A DNA stretch of 30,221 nucleotides, taken from the IMG/VR virus record IMGVR_UViG_3300046491_000150, positions 1 through 30,221 of that record; one strand, 5' to 3'. Shown in pieces: positions 1 to 6,117 of the stretch. The DNA is from a virus. How positions within the stretch are numbered: the first letter of the stretch is position 1; every line of letters begins with the position of its first letter. Position numbers and translations under genes: made by a program. The notes under the pieces are model-generated. The model ran no database searches and was not told the origin of the DNA. It saw only the letters and a list, made by a program, of their open reading frames with translations.

Positions 1-45
1 GTCCCGACGGGCTCGAGCTCTATACTTTTGATGCCGGGGGAGGGG

Positions 46-792
46 TCAGCCGATCAGCAGTAGCTGCCCCATTGGTCTGTTAGACTTCTTTTGATTGCAC
101 TTCCGGCACGCACATTGAGTGTTGCGATATGAGTGCTCGCCACCCTTTGATAACGGGATGATGTGATCGACCTCAGGCGCATCGTGGTCATACGTCCCAC
201 GCTTTGCTCTTGGCGTGTCGCGTCCGCACAGTTGGCACCGCCATTTGTCGCGAGCGAACACGCGGAACGGATCAATGCGGTCAACCGTCGCACCTTTTAG
301 CTTCGCCGCTCGCCGGGCGTTAGCAGCTCGCTTCACTGGATCAGCGCAAGTTCTATTCCCGCCGAACTTCGCCAGGTCTCGGCACTTGAGTGAGCAATAC
401 CGATTGCTATAGCCGCGAAGCTTGTTTCCGTTGCTAACCCGGCGCATCCCTTCTTTGCCGCAGTGCGCGCACACGTAGCCTTGTGATGCTTGCGACTGAG
501 CCCGGCACACATCAAGGTACTGAGCCCGCGTGTAGCCATTTGCGCTTGACCGGCGATCCCGCTCCTTGTATCGGCAGCTATCAGAGCAGAAGCGTCGATC
601 CGCTCGGCCACTCACGACCACTGTTCCGCAGATAATGCAGGGAACCTCGCGCTTGCCAGGCCGCATAAGGCCGCGCTGCCGCGCCATGCATTGCGGGCAG
701 TACTTGCCTGGCTTGCCGCTCTTGAATACCTTTGTTACCACTCCGCCGCATGCGCACAGCGGCGCAACAGCGGTATAATTCGCCCCAGTCAT
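46..792 (-). CDS. Multi-zinc-ribbon HNH endonuclease
   Basis: 248 aa. Four Cys clusters are visible: CxC...CPQC at the N-terminus, CIIC...CSDSC, CAHC...CSLKC, and a C-terminal HNH nuclease core with CQLC, a DHIIP motif and a CRKCNQKK end. HNH enzymes cut DNA with a metal-bound His/Asn site. The Cys pairs probably bind zinc and help hold DNA. The ATG at 790-792 is preceded by a GAGG ribosome site. It is the last gene visible before the left edge and is transcribed toward it. HNH genes often sit next to phage terminase genes, so a packaging role is possible; a free-standing homing endonuclease is the alternative. The family call is firm, the role is inferred. Confidence 0.85.
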   Translation of the reverse strand: MTGANYTAVAPLCACGGVVTKVFKSGKPGKYCPQCMARQRGLMRPGKREVPCIICGTVVVSGRADRRFCSDSCRYKERDRRSSANGYTRAQYLDVCRAQSQASQGYVCAHCGKEGMRRVSNGNKLRGYSNRYCSLKCRDLAKFGGNRTCADPVKRAANARRAAKLKGATVDRIDPFRVFARDKWRCQLCGRDTPRAKRGTYDHDAPEVDHIIPLSKGGEHSYRNTQCACRKCNQKKSNRPMGQLLLIG

Positions 793-818
793 TGACTACC
801 TCAGATAGTTGATGATGA

Positions 819-854
819 GAAGCCCGGACAGTGTTAGCGCACCGTTCGGGCTTC
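819..854. other. Strong intergenic stem-loop between the HNH genes
   Basis: Arms 819-833 and 840-854 pair over 15 positions with one mismatch and one G-T wobble, around the loop TTAGCG. No clean T-run follows on the leftward strand; on the rightward strand only a weak GTTATTTCT follows. It could be a processing or pausing hairpin, or a weak rightward terminator. Confidence 0.5.
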
Positions 855-893
855 GTTATTTCTATTGTAGCGCCTGCTTGCGATTTGGTCGCG

Positions 894-1217
894 TCATTGC
901 GAGACAGGCCAACCATCGGCACCAATTTGAACCGTCGCGCGCAGCTTCTTCCCCTGCTCTTCCGCCGTCTTTGCGTCGTGGCAGGGCTTGCAGATCGCCT
1001 GCAGGTTCTCATCCGCATCGATCTGCTCCTGCGTCCACTTGAGCTTTGCGGCCTTCGCCTTGCTTGTGATGTGGTCAACCGCAGTGGCGATGGTGATCCT
1101 GCCCTGCTTGCGGCACGGCTGGCACAGGCCGCAGTCCCTCGCCATGATGCGGGCGCGGATCTTGTCCCACGCTGAGCCATATCCGCGCTCATGGCGCGAC
1201 AGCTTGGACCATGCCAT
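894..1217 (-). CDS. Small phage HNH endonuclease
   Basis: 107 aa. It has the compact phage HNH layout: CQPC near residue 33, AVDHI (the first catalytic His) near residue 47, then NLQAICKPCHDAKT, giving the second Cys pair and the final HNH histidine. This size and order match the HK97 gp74-type nucleases that work with terminase in DNA packaging. A GGA-type ribosome site precedes the ATG at 1215-1217. Its place at the entry to the late region fits the same job. Function beyond HNH nuclease is inferred from family and position. Confidence 0.85.
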   Translation of the reverse strand: MAWSKLSRHERGYGSAWDKIRARIMARDCGLCQPCRKQGRITIATAVDHITSKAKAAKLKWTQEQIDADENLQAICKPCHDAKTAEEQGKKLRATVQIGADGWPVSQ

Positions 1218-1323
1218 GCTTCATCCGAATGTTATTCGGCGCGCTTTCGTCAAACGCCGGGTTTTGCCGCACTTCGAGTCGGCCTATGCCTGACTCCTCC
1301 GAATATTCGCTAATCCAGATCGC

Positions 1324-1560
1324 TTATTGACGGGGCCAAGGCCGCGTCGGCTGGATATGGCACTCGTCATCCAGCGGCTGATACCCCGCGCCCTGCGGCC
1401 ATACCTCGTCGCCCATCGGCTGTCGCATCCTGTGCATCTCCCGCACTTCCCTGCGCCGCGCGAGGATCGACAGCACGATCGCAGCGACGATCATCACGGC
1501 CATCACGCCGGCGTACAACGCGACGAGCGGGAACAGGGTAATCAGCTCAGCGAATAGCAT
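1324..1560 (-). CDS. Small single-pass membrane protein
   Basis: 78 aa. One strong hydrophobic segment lies at about residues 3-34, followed by a charged RRREVREMHRM stretch and a Pro/Gln-rich tail. I chose the ATG at 1558-1560 because it overlaps the stop of the gene before it (TGATG); an upstream-extended frame has no such support. A membrane protein at the start of the late region could be a holin or a spanin-like part of the lysis set. It is too short and too unspecific to assign. Confidence 0.6.
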   Translation of the reverse strand: MLFAELITLFPLVALYAGVMAVMIVAAIVLSILARRREVREMHRMRQPMGDEVWPQGAGYQPLDDECHIQPTRPWPRQ

Positions 1561-1778
1561 CACTTCCCCTTGGTGGGCACGGTCGCCGCTACCTCGTGAA
1601 TCAGCATCCCGGCCTTGCCGTACCCCTTCTGGCGCAGCATGTCGTGCGCTTCCTCGCATTGCGCCAGATGCTCACAGATGCGATCGAGCGCAGCCAAGTC
1701 GTGCGCGCGGGCCAGGATCGCGGGCTTCGTGCCCAGAACTGCGCGGATGATCTGGAAGCGGTAGGCGTCGGATGTCAT
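1560..1778 (-). CDS. Small conserved phage protein, function unknown
   Basis: 72 aa, soluble and mostly helical in appearance, with an LAALDRICEHLAQCEEAHDM segment that may form an amphipathic helix. I place the start at the ATG 1776-1778, which overlaps the upstream stop as ATGA. The stop overlaps the next ATG by one base. Both overlaps argue for translational coupling in one transcript. No family recognised. Confidence 0.6.
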   Translation of the reverse strand: MTSDAYRFQIIRAVLGTKPAILARAHDLAALDRICEHLAQCEEAHDMLRQKGYGKAGMLIHEVAATVPTKGK

Positions 1779-1915
1779 TGCGGAACCGTTGCCCTCTCGG
1801 CGTCGCGCTGCCAGCGGATCAGGTGCACGAAGGTCCACATCCAGCGGTAGTGTGCTGGGCGGTCCTGTCGTCGTGCAGTGCCGAGTTGGGCGTGATTAGG
1901 CGTGGCGTCGTTCAT
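1775..1915 (-). CDS. 46-aa small phage protein
   Basis: A 46-aa frame that starts MNDATPNH and ends at a TGA overlapping the next ATG. The start at 1913-1915 overlaps the upstream gene's TGA, and AAGG lies a few bases before it. The C-terminal half (YRWMWTFVHLIRWQRDAE) is Trp-rich and may be a membrane-surface helix. No function known to me. The overlaps on both sides are the main support. Confidence 0.5.
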   Translation of the reverse strand: MNDATPNHAQLGTARRQDRPAHYRWMWTFVHLIRWQRDAERATVPQ

Positions 1916-2073
1916 GCAGTTACCTTCACGCTGACTGCGCGGCTGATCCAATACTGCACGCGCTCTTGGTTCGGCTCGCAACCGGTGATGGCGCACATCG
2001 TGATGACGCCGTAGAGGTATGGCTTGATCCACCACGCGACCTTGACGCGCAGCTTGAGGGTCATCGTCGCCAT
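1912..2073 (-). CDS. 53-aa conserved small phage protein
   Basis: A 53-aa frame beginning MATMTLKLRVKVAWWIKPYL and ending SRAVSVKVTA. It resembles small Burkholderia-type phage proteins with the same L-R-V-x-V-A-W-W-x-x-P-Y-L pattern and a G-E-P-N motif in the middle (recalled, not searched). It ends with a TGA overlapping the next ATG, and starts 19 bases after the previous gene. The ATG at 2062-2064 is an alternative start. Possibly membrane-associated; function unknown. Confidence 0.6.
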   Translation of the reverse strand: MATMTLKLRVKVAWWIKPYLYGVITMCAITGCEPNQERVQYWISRAVSVKVTA

Positions 2074-2092
2074 GACTAGTCGCGCGGCGCAC

Positions 2093-2242
2093 TCATTGTG
2101 CGATTCTCTGGAGACGCTGCGCCATCAATTCATTGCGCTCAGCCATTTCTACATTCATCCGCGCGCCCTTCAGATTGCGCCATGCGCAGTACAGATTGAG
2201 TGTTGCGGACAATGCCAGCATCACGGCAGACAAAATGTGCAT
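2093..2242 (-). CDS. 49-aa small protein with N-terminal membrane segment
   Basis: The protein starts MHILSAVMLALSATLNLYCA, a membrane anchor or signal-anchor, followed by a charged helical part (NVEMAERNELMAQRLQRIAQ). This anchor-plus-coil layout recalls short inner-membrane spanins (Rz type), but it is much shorter than usual. A GAGGTG ribosome site lies 6 bases before the ATG. It is the first gene after the terminator array, so it would be the first late gene reached when antitermination works. Confidence 0.55.
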   Translation of the reverse strand: MHILSAVMLALSATLNLYCAWRNLKGARMNVEMAERNELMAQRLQRIAQ

Positions 2243-2255
2243 GGCGCACCTCGGG

Positions 2256-2282
2256 AAGAAAAAAGCCCGCTTGGTAGCAGGC
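2256..2282 (-). terminator. Leftward rho-independent terminator (third of three)
   Basis: Read leftward: GCCTGC, loop TACCAA, GCGGGC, then six T. The 6-base stem includes one G-T wobble. It lies just upstream of the 49-aa gene, so late transcripts must pass it. Confidence 0.65.
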
Positions 2283-2369
2283 GAAGGCTGCGCTCGACCG
2301 TAACGGGCGCAGCGGGGGGAGAAAAACCGCCGGCGCATCACTGCGGTGGGCGGCAAAAGTCCAACTACG

Positions 2370-2475
2370 GGACTGGAGAATTGGGTTGTGGCGGCCGGGA
2401 GCCCCCAACCCTACGCACGAGGCGCTTAACCACACGGCTGCTGACTTACCTCCAGAGAGGTTGCCGTGGTGTGCA
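2370..2475 (-). ncRNA. C4-antisense-like structured RNA (candidate)
   Basis: The leftward strand shows ordered elements that recall the phage P1/P4 C4 antisense RNA family. A stem with CACGGC/GCCGTG arms carries CTCTGGAG in its loop. Then comes a conserved-looking GTTAAGCGCC stretch, and then a second stem GGGTTG...CAACCC enclosing GGGGGCTCCCGGCCGCC. The sequence ends with TTCTCCAGTCCC, whose CTCCAG can pair with the CTGGAG loop. Frames through here translate to low-complexity protein and I judge them noncoding. In P1 and P4, C4-type RNA lowers expression of a downstream operon by pairing with its leader. Boundaries are approximate. The assignment rests on my recall of the family, not on a covariance search. 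Confidence 0.42.
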
Positions 2476-2536
2476 TTACTTGGAGCGGGCCAGCACCACC
2501 CAGTCGGCACCAAGCTATCAATCAGCATGCGTGTGT

Positions 2537-2564
2537 CACCTGCCTATTAATCAGGGGGCAGGTG
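2537..2564. repeat. Perfect 8-base inverted repeat
   Basis: CACCTGCC (2537-2544) and GGCAGGTG (2557-2564) are separated by 12 mostly A/T bases. No T-run follows on either strand. It may be a protein-binding site or an RNA hairpin in the late leader. Confidence 0.5.
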
Positions 2565-2600
2565 CCAGGATGGCTTTTATTGGCCGTGTACTGGATAGCG

Positions 2601-2642
2601 CCATAAAGACAGAAGCCCCGCACCATTGCTGATGCAGGGCCT
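2601..2642 (-). terminator. Leftward terminator-like hairpin (second of three)
   Basis: Read leftward, AGGCCCTGCA (2642-2633) pairs with TGCGGGGCTT (2622-2613) over ten positions, two of them G-T wobbles, with a 10-base loop. CTGTCTTT follows. The tail is less pure than in the other two, so it may be partial. Confidence 0.5.
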
Positions 2643-2746
2643 CAGATGCTCCTTCTGCGCATGGCAGACGAGACTAAACAGCAACCGGCGATCAACCCGG
2701 CTGGCCTCTTGCGAGGACTTCAAGTCCCATTGCGGGAACGGGAAAT

Positions 2747-2779
2747 GCAAAAAGCCCGCTGACCTTTCGGGGCGGGCTT
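2747..2779 (-). terminator. Leftward rho-independent terminator (first of three)
   Basis: Read leftward: AAGCCCGC, a 12-base loop, GCGGGCTT, then a run of five T counting the last two stem bases. It lies about 80 bases past the stop of the Q-like gene and would end early leftward transcription there. Confidence 0.8.
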
Positions 2780-2859
2780 CAGTGAGTCCCAGCCTATCTG
2801 GCTGGTGAGTCATGATATCGTGCGCGCGAGGCGCAGTATCGACATCTAGCACGTACATC

Positions 2860-3207
2860 CTAATTGAAGTATCTACGGGTGTCAACACACATCAACATTC
2901 GCGCCGTTAATTTGCTCTCAGCCTCGGCCATCGCGTCTGCGAACGAGAGTTCCGGGAATCGCCAAACGGTAGCGATTCCATGCGCCTTGCGGATCGCCCA
3001 CCACTGAACGCGCGGCAGGTCATCGACCATTGCATCGACCGCCTCTCCGGTCCGCATGAACTCCTTGATGTCCTGGGGGTGACCCCAGCCGCCGGGCTCC
3101 TGGCGATCCGCGAGCGTCATCCACCGGGCCCAAATCTTCATCACGACATTGAACGGGGTATCGCGCTCTGGCGTGGCCTGTATCACCTGGTGTTCGACAG
3201 CGTTCAT
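2860..3207 (-). CDS. Putative Q-like late antitermination protein
   Basis: 115 aa. The core VDAMVDDLPRVQWWAI and the following AHGIATVWRFPELSFADAMAEAE resemble the sigma-region-4-like C-terminal part of Q-type antiterminators in Burkholderia phages: an acidic helix ending in LP, an aromatic/charged turn, then R-F and a second helix. Q proteins load on RNA polymerase at the late promoter and let it ignore terminators. The position supports this strongly: last gene of the early operon, directly before three tandem terminators and the late genes. The ATG at 3205-3207 has GGAGAA upstream. Sequence similarity is modest, so the call leans on context. Confidence 0.5.
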   Translation of the reverse strand: MNAVEHQVIQATPERDTPFNVVMKIWARWMTLADRQEPGGWGHPQDIKEFMRTGEAVDAMVDDLPRVQWWAIRKAHGIATVWRFPELSFADAMAEAESKLTARMLMCVDTRRYFN

Positions 3208-3309
3208 TGGGTTTCTCCGCAGTAATGTCCGCATTTTTACACGAAGAATTTTTTTGCGCGCGTGCAAGCAATTCGACTGGGCAACTTGTTGTTTACTTGC
3301 CGCATTGGT

Positions 3310-3331
3310 GCGCCCCGATGGACTGGGGCGC
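3310..3331. other. Stem-loop between the 140-aa gene and Q-like gene
   Basis: GCGCCCC (3310-3316) pairs perfectly with GGGGCGC (3325-3331) around an 8-base loop. No T-run follows leftward, so it is a weak terminator candidate or a processing hairpin. AT-rich DNA at 3235-3260, which could hold a promoter for Q, lies just beyond it. Confidence 0.4.
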
Positions 3332-3342
3332 GGCCGGCGATG

Positions 3343-3765
3343 CTACTTGGCGTCAGCGAGCGAGAACACAATACCGCGGCAGTACGGGCCGCCATCCTCG
3401 ACAATCTCGAATGTCTCGTGCGGGATGTCGCTCCTGTAGGTCCAAGAGTAGCCGCCCTCAGCGCACCAGAGCGCATCGATAGACTTGCCCGCGCCCTCGC
3501 GCTTGAAATAGTCGCGCAGCGCGTCCTTATCCTCTTTTTCGATATCCTCGAAGTCCGGTATCAGCCCATCAACATCCACATGCGCCGTCGTGCCGTCGTA
3601 TGCGCCGAGTTCATCATGGATCGCGCCCTCGAACTCCATCAAGTCGTCGCTCGCGCCATACACGATCACGAGGCCGGCGGCTCGCGCCTGCGCCGCTTCT
3701 TCGCGCGTTAGTCGAAACGGATATACGCGGCCAGTGAGTTGCGCTGCCATCTCTTTTGCATTCAT
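3343..3765 (-). CDS. Conserved phage protein of unknown function
   Basis: 140 aa, starting MNAKEMAAQLTGRVYP. It is acidic (FEDIEKEDKDALRD) with the motifs VYGASDDLMEFEGAIHDELGA and ALWCAEGGYSWTYRSDIPHE that I recall from Burkholderia and enterobacterial phage hypotheticals. I chose the ATG at 3763-3765 because AAAGGGG sits about 9 bases upstream; a TTG five codons earlier is less likely. It lies between the homing endonuclease and the Q-like gene. Function is not known to me. Confidence 0.75.
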   Translation of the reverse strand: MNAKEMAAQLTGRVYPFRLTREEAAQARAAGLVIVYGASDDLMEFEGAIHDELGAYDGTTAHVDVDGLIPDFEDIEKEDKDALRDYFKREGAGKSIDALWCAEGGYSWTYRSDIPHETFEIVEDGGPYCRGIVFSLADAK

Positions 3766-3818
3766 TGCATCCCCTTTCAATGTGCCGCCCTCATCGCCGG
3801 GCGGCGGTGGCGCTATTG

Positions 3819-4472
3819 CTATTCGAACCGCGCGAACTCACCGTGTATCACCGCCGCCGCTGCGCGATAAGCGTTGTGTGCATCCGTTGCGTTGTCAAAA
3901 TAACCCAAGGCCTTCGTTACACCATTCTTCTCGATTGAAGCCGACCAACGTCCGATATGCTCATTCCATATGGCCCCTTTAAGCCCGGCTTTCGTATTTC
4001 TGCGCCCACTTCTGTTTGCGCCGTTTTGCGATGGACTGCATTCGCGAAGATTCGCAAGTCGGTTATCACTTCGAATCCCGTTGATATGATCCATCCACTG
4101 GGCTGGCCAATTACCATACACATACAGCCAAGCCAGACGATGCAGCCTGTAATGCTTCCCGTATATCTGAACGCTGAAGTACCCGTACTTATCGACATTT
4201 CGAACCTCAGTGCCTGCTTTGGCTAACCTATTCGTTGAGATCCTTCGAGTAAATATTCCAGTCTCCTCGTCGTAAATAAATAACTTCCTCACCAACTCCT
4301 GCGTCACATCCCTATTTTTGGGCGGTGGCGCCAACTTTGGCGGCGCGCTCGCCTTCTTCCTGGCGCGATATTCAACTGATTGCGTTCTGTGACACTCCAG
4401 ACATCTGCTGCCGCTAAATTGAGTTCCGCATTTCTTGCAATCCCTAACGCTGCCAGTTAATCGTTTTCTCAT
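3819..4472 (-). CDS. HNH homing endonuclease with N-terminal zinc ribbon and AP2-like domain
   Basis: 217 aa. Order: zinc ribbon (CKKCGTQF...CLECH, residues ~12-29), an HNH_3-type nuclease core (YRLHRLAWLYVYGNWP, then DHINGIRSDNRLANLRECS, about residues 105-150), then an AP2-like DNA-binding region (KGAIWNEHIGRWSASIEKNGVTKALGYF..DATDAHNAYRAAA). This is the standard layout of free-standing phage homing endonucleases, which cut a specific site and are copied in by repair. The gene is richer in A/T than its neighbours, especially 4200-4330, and sits as an independent cassette between two phage genes. Both features suggest recent arrival. Confidence 0.9.
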   Translation of the reverse strand: MRKRLTGSVRDCKKCGTQFSGSRCLECHRTQSVEYRARKKASAPPKLAPPPKNRDVTQELVRKLFIYDEETGIFTRRISTNRLAKAGTEVRNVDKYGYFSVQIYGKHYRLHRLAWLYVYGNWPAQWMDHINGIRSDNRLANLRECSPSQNGANRSGRRNTKAGLKGAIWNEHIGRWSASIEKNGVTKALGYFDNATDAHNAYRAAAAVIHGEFARFE

Positions 4473-4494
4473 GTCTCAAGCGCCTTCCTGTTTG

Positions 4495-5025
4495 TTAATT
4501 TGATTCGACCAATACCTGCCCTTGAACCTGTTTCACATCTGGCGCCCTGTACACATTGCCCTCATCAACCCGCCGCCGCACCAGCTCCATCGCTGCTGTT
4601 ACCTCCGCGCGCGTGGCAAGTTCCATCTGGCTATCATGGATATGCAGGGCATGCTCAATCGCTAACATCGCCTCGCCATCGAGCCGGAAAGTGCCAGTTT
4701 TGGCACTTCTGACCTTGGCCCGGAAAGCGCCGTCGAGCGCCTTGACGATGTCAGCCTCGTATTCCTCGCCGATCCCGGATTCCGCAAGTGCCATGGCGAT
4801 GTTCAGCGCACACACGACGCAGGACCAGCTTTCCTCGTTGGCGTCGTACTTGCGAAGGTTGTCGAAGCTCAGCCAGTACGCAGCGCCAAGATCGGTCAAC
4901 TGGTCGCCGTTGAGCGGGGCGCGGTTCTCGGCCCGGGCATGGACGCGGGCGACGGCGACCAGGCCGCCGACGTTGGCGGTTCCACGCGGTCGGTAGGCCT
5001 TGCGGGGCTTTGCTGATTTACCCAT
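4495..5025 (-). CDS. Conserved phage protein next to RuvC-like resolvase
   Basis: 176 aa with a basic, Arg/Lys-rich N-terminus (MGKSAKPRKAYRPRG) and a mostly helical body (LGAAYWLSFDNLRKYDANEESWSCVVCALNIAMALAE). The start overlaps the stop of the resolvase gene by 8 bases, which suggests coupled translation. Similar proteins occur beside RusA/RuvC genes in Burkholderia phages (from memory). A DNA-binding accessory role is possible; no domain is recognised with confidence. Confidence 0.75.
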   Translation of the reverse strand: MGKSAKPRKAYRPRGTANVGGLVAVARVHARAENRAPLNGDQLTDLGAAYWLSFDNLRKYDANEESWSCVVCALNIAMALAESGIGEEYEADIVKALDGAFRAKVRSAKTGTFRLDGEAMLAIEHALHIHDSQMELATRAEVTAAMELVRRRVDEGNVYRAPDVKQVQGQVLVESN

Positions 5026-5494
5026 GACTGCCGCTCCACTTCGCCGCCGTTACCGCCACCCCGAGTGCTGGCCAGGCATGGCTCGAAACGCCATATAGCG
5101 GGCCCGGCGCCGACTTCACGCCGACCTGCGGGCACTTGCCGCCACCGGTGCGCGGGAACATATCGAGCAGGGCTTGGCGCACGTTCGGGTCCTTTGCCTT
5201 CGTGGTGCCGCAAAGGTGCAGCTTCACGTCGCGGCGGTAGACCAATTGCACGGCGTCCGGGTCGCGACTGACCTGCACGAATCGCCCGATCCATACGCAA
5301 GTCTCGAACACCTCCCGCCCGACTGCCATGCCGTAGCTCGCAATCATTTCAATGGCCAGCGCCTCATATTGCATTTCGCGGATGCGCATCAGCATGTCGT
5401 CGTTCTGCTCGACGCCCGACATGCGAACAGCGCCGCGGTCGAAGATGCACCAGCCGGATTGCTCGGTGCCGGGGTCGATTGCGAGGATGGTCAT
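5018..5494 (-). CDS. RuvC-like Holliday junction resolvase
   Basis: 158 aa, starting MTILAIDPGTEQSGWCIFD. The IDPG motif supplies the first catalytic Asp (D7). ALAIEMIASYGM supplies an acidic residue (E49). TTKAKDPNVRQALLDMF (~97-113) and the C-terminal SSHAWPALGVAVTA match the phage RuvC-like family. It is close to the ~170-aa size of RuvC. Such enzymes cut four-way junctions to resolve replicated or recombined phage DNA before packaging. The ATG at 5492-5494 overlaps the upstream TGA; a longer upstream extension is not supported. It sits downstream of helicase and initiator genes, fitting DNA processing. Confidence 0.82.
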   Translation of the reverse strand: MTILAIDPGTEQSGWCIFDRGAVRMSGVEQNDDMLMRIREMQYEALAIEMIASYGMAVGREVFETCVWIGRFVQVSRDPDAVQLVYRRDVKLHLCGTTKAKDPNVRQALLDMFPRTGGGKCPQVGVKSAPGPLYGVSSHAWPALGVAVTAAKWSGSHG

Positions 5495-5793
5495 GCAGGC
5501 ACCTTCAATGCATGCAGCGCGAGCTTGCGCATGTCGGCCAGGTGGCGCTCGGTTGCTGCGAGTGACCCGGCGCTGCCAGTGCCCTCGGACGGGCGAAGGC
5601 CGCAGTGCCATAGCTGATCCATCAACTGCTGCGCGTCGTTCTGGTCGAGCTGGAGGCAGGGTTGCGTGATCATCCCACTCTCGACCGCCTGAAACACGAC
5701 CGGCTGGGCAACGTAGCGCATGCGGTCGTCCAGATTGGCCATGTGGATTTGGATGTTTTGCATCATGAAACTACGTTCTGCGAAGATTTTCAT
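5491..5793 (-). CDS. Conserved 100-aa phage early protein
   Basis: 100 aa starting MKIFAERSFMMQNIQIHMANL. The middle part (RYVAQPVVFQAVESGMITQPCLQLDQNDAQQLMDQLWHCGLRPSEG) resembles small early proteins found beside replication genes in betaproteobacterial phages. AAAGGG precedes the ATG at 5791-5793. The stop overlaps the RuvC-like ATG (ATGA). Function unknown; context suggests a DNA replication or recombination accessory. Confidence 0.75.
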   Translation of the reverse strand: MKIFAERSFMMQNIQIHMANLDDRMRYVAQPVVFQAVESGMITQPCLQLDQNDAQQLMDQLWHCGLRPSEGTGSAGSLAATERHLADMRKLALHALKVPA

Positions 5794-5877
5794 TTGCGCC
5801 CTTTCTGAGCGTTTAAATTGCCTAGTTGATGACTTCCTACGTGCCACCCTGTTTCGCAAGCGTGGCGAACCCTCAAA

Positions 5878-6117
5878 TCAAGCCGCAGCCACATCGCCAC
5901 CCTCCTCCCGCTTCCGCAAACTGATCCACTGGAGCCTTTTGCCCATGTCCGGCGCAGGCCCGAACAACACACTCCCCGGCTGATCCCATCGCACGAAATA
6001 CGGCTCAGTCCTTGCGTGGCCGTCGTAGCCTTTGCAGAGGCCGATGCCTTCGGCGGCTTGCGGTGAGTCCTGCAGGGTGAAGTGCTCACAGAGAGCGCAG
6101 ATAATTTCCCGGCTCAT
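5878..6117 (-). CDS. Small Cys-containing protein downstream of DnaB
   Basis: 79 aa beginning MSREIICALCEHFTLQD. CALC near the start with a later GIGLCKGYDGH gives three Cys and a His that could bind zinc. The start overlaps the DnaB stop as ATGA, so it is translated with the helicase. Similar small zinc proteins follow dnaB in other Burkholderia phages (recollection). Role unknown. Confidence 0.7.
   Translation of the reverse strand: MSREIICALCEHFTLQDSPQAAEGIGLCKGYDGHARTEPYFVRWDQPGSVLFGPAPDMGKRLQWISLRKREEGGDVAAA

Larger units (their letters stand above)
2243..2859. other. Late-control intergenic region (617 bases without a protein gene)
   Basis: I see no convincing protein gene here. On the leftward strand it holds three terminator-like hairpins (2256-2282, 2601-2642, 2747-2779), a C4-like structured RNA segment (about 2370-2475), and a perfect 8-base inverted repeat (2537-2564). 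A short hairpin CCAGCC-TATCT-GGCTGG sits at 2789-2805. It lies between the Q-like gene and the first late genes, where lambdoid phages keep the late promoter and Q-dependent terminators. I could not identify a clear late promoter. Confidence 0.6.

Noticed and set aside
581-1192. 203-codon leftward frame across two HNH genes
   Set aside because: It is Arg/Ser-rich and overlaps two clear HNH genes in another frame; a by-product of high GC.
2139-2242. Icd-like cell-division inhibitor protein encoded near the C4-like RNA
   Set aside because: P1-type C4 loci often have one, but no frame here shows the Icd pattern; only the 49-aa membrane protein is present.
2139-2528. 129-codon leftward frame over the late leader
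   Set aside because: It translates to low-complexity sequence over terminators and RNA-like structure, has no ribosome site, and the small 49-aa gene explains the left part better.
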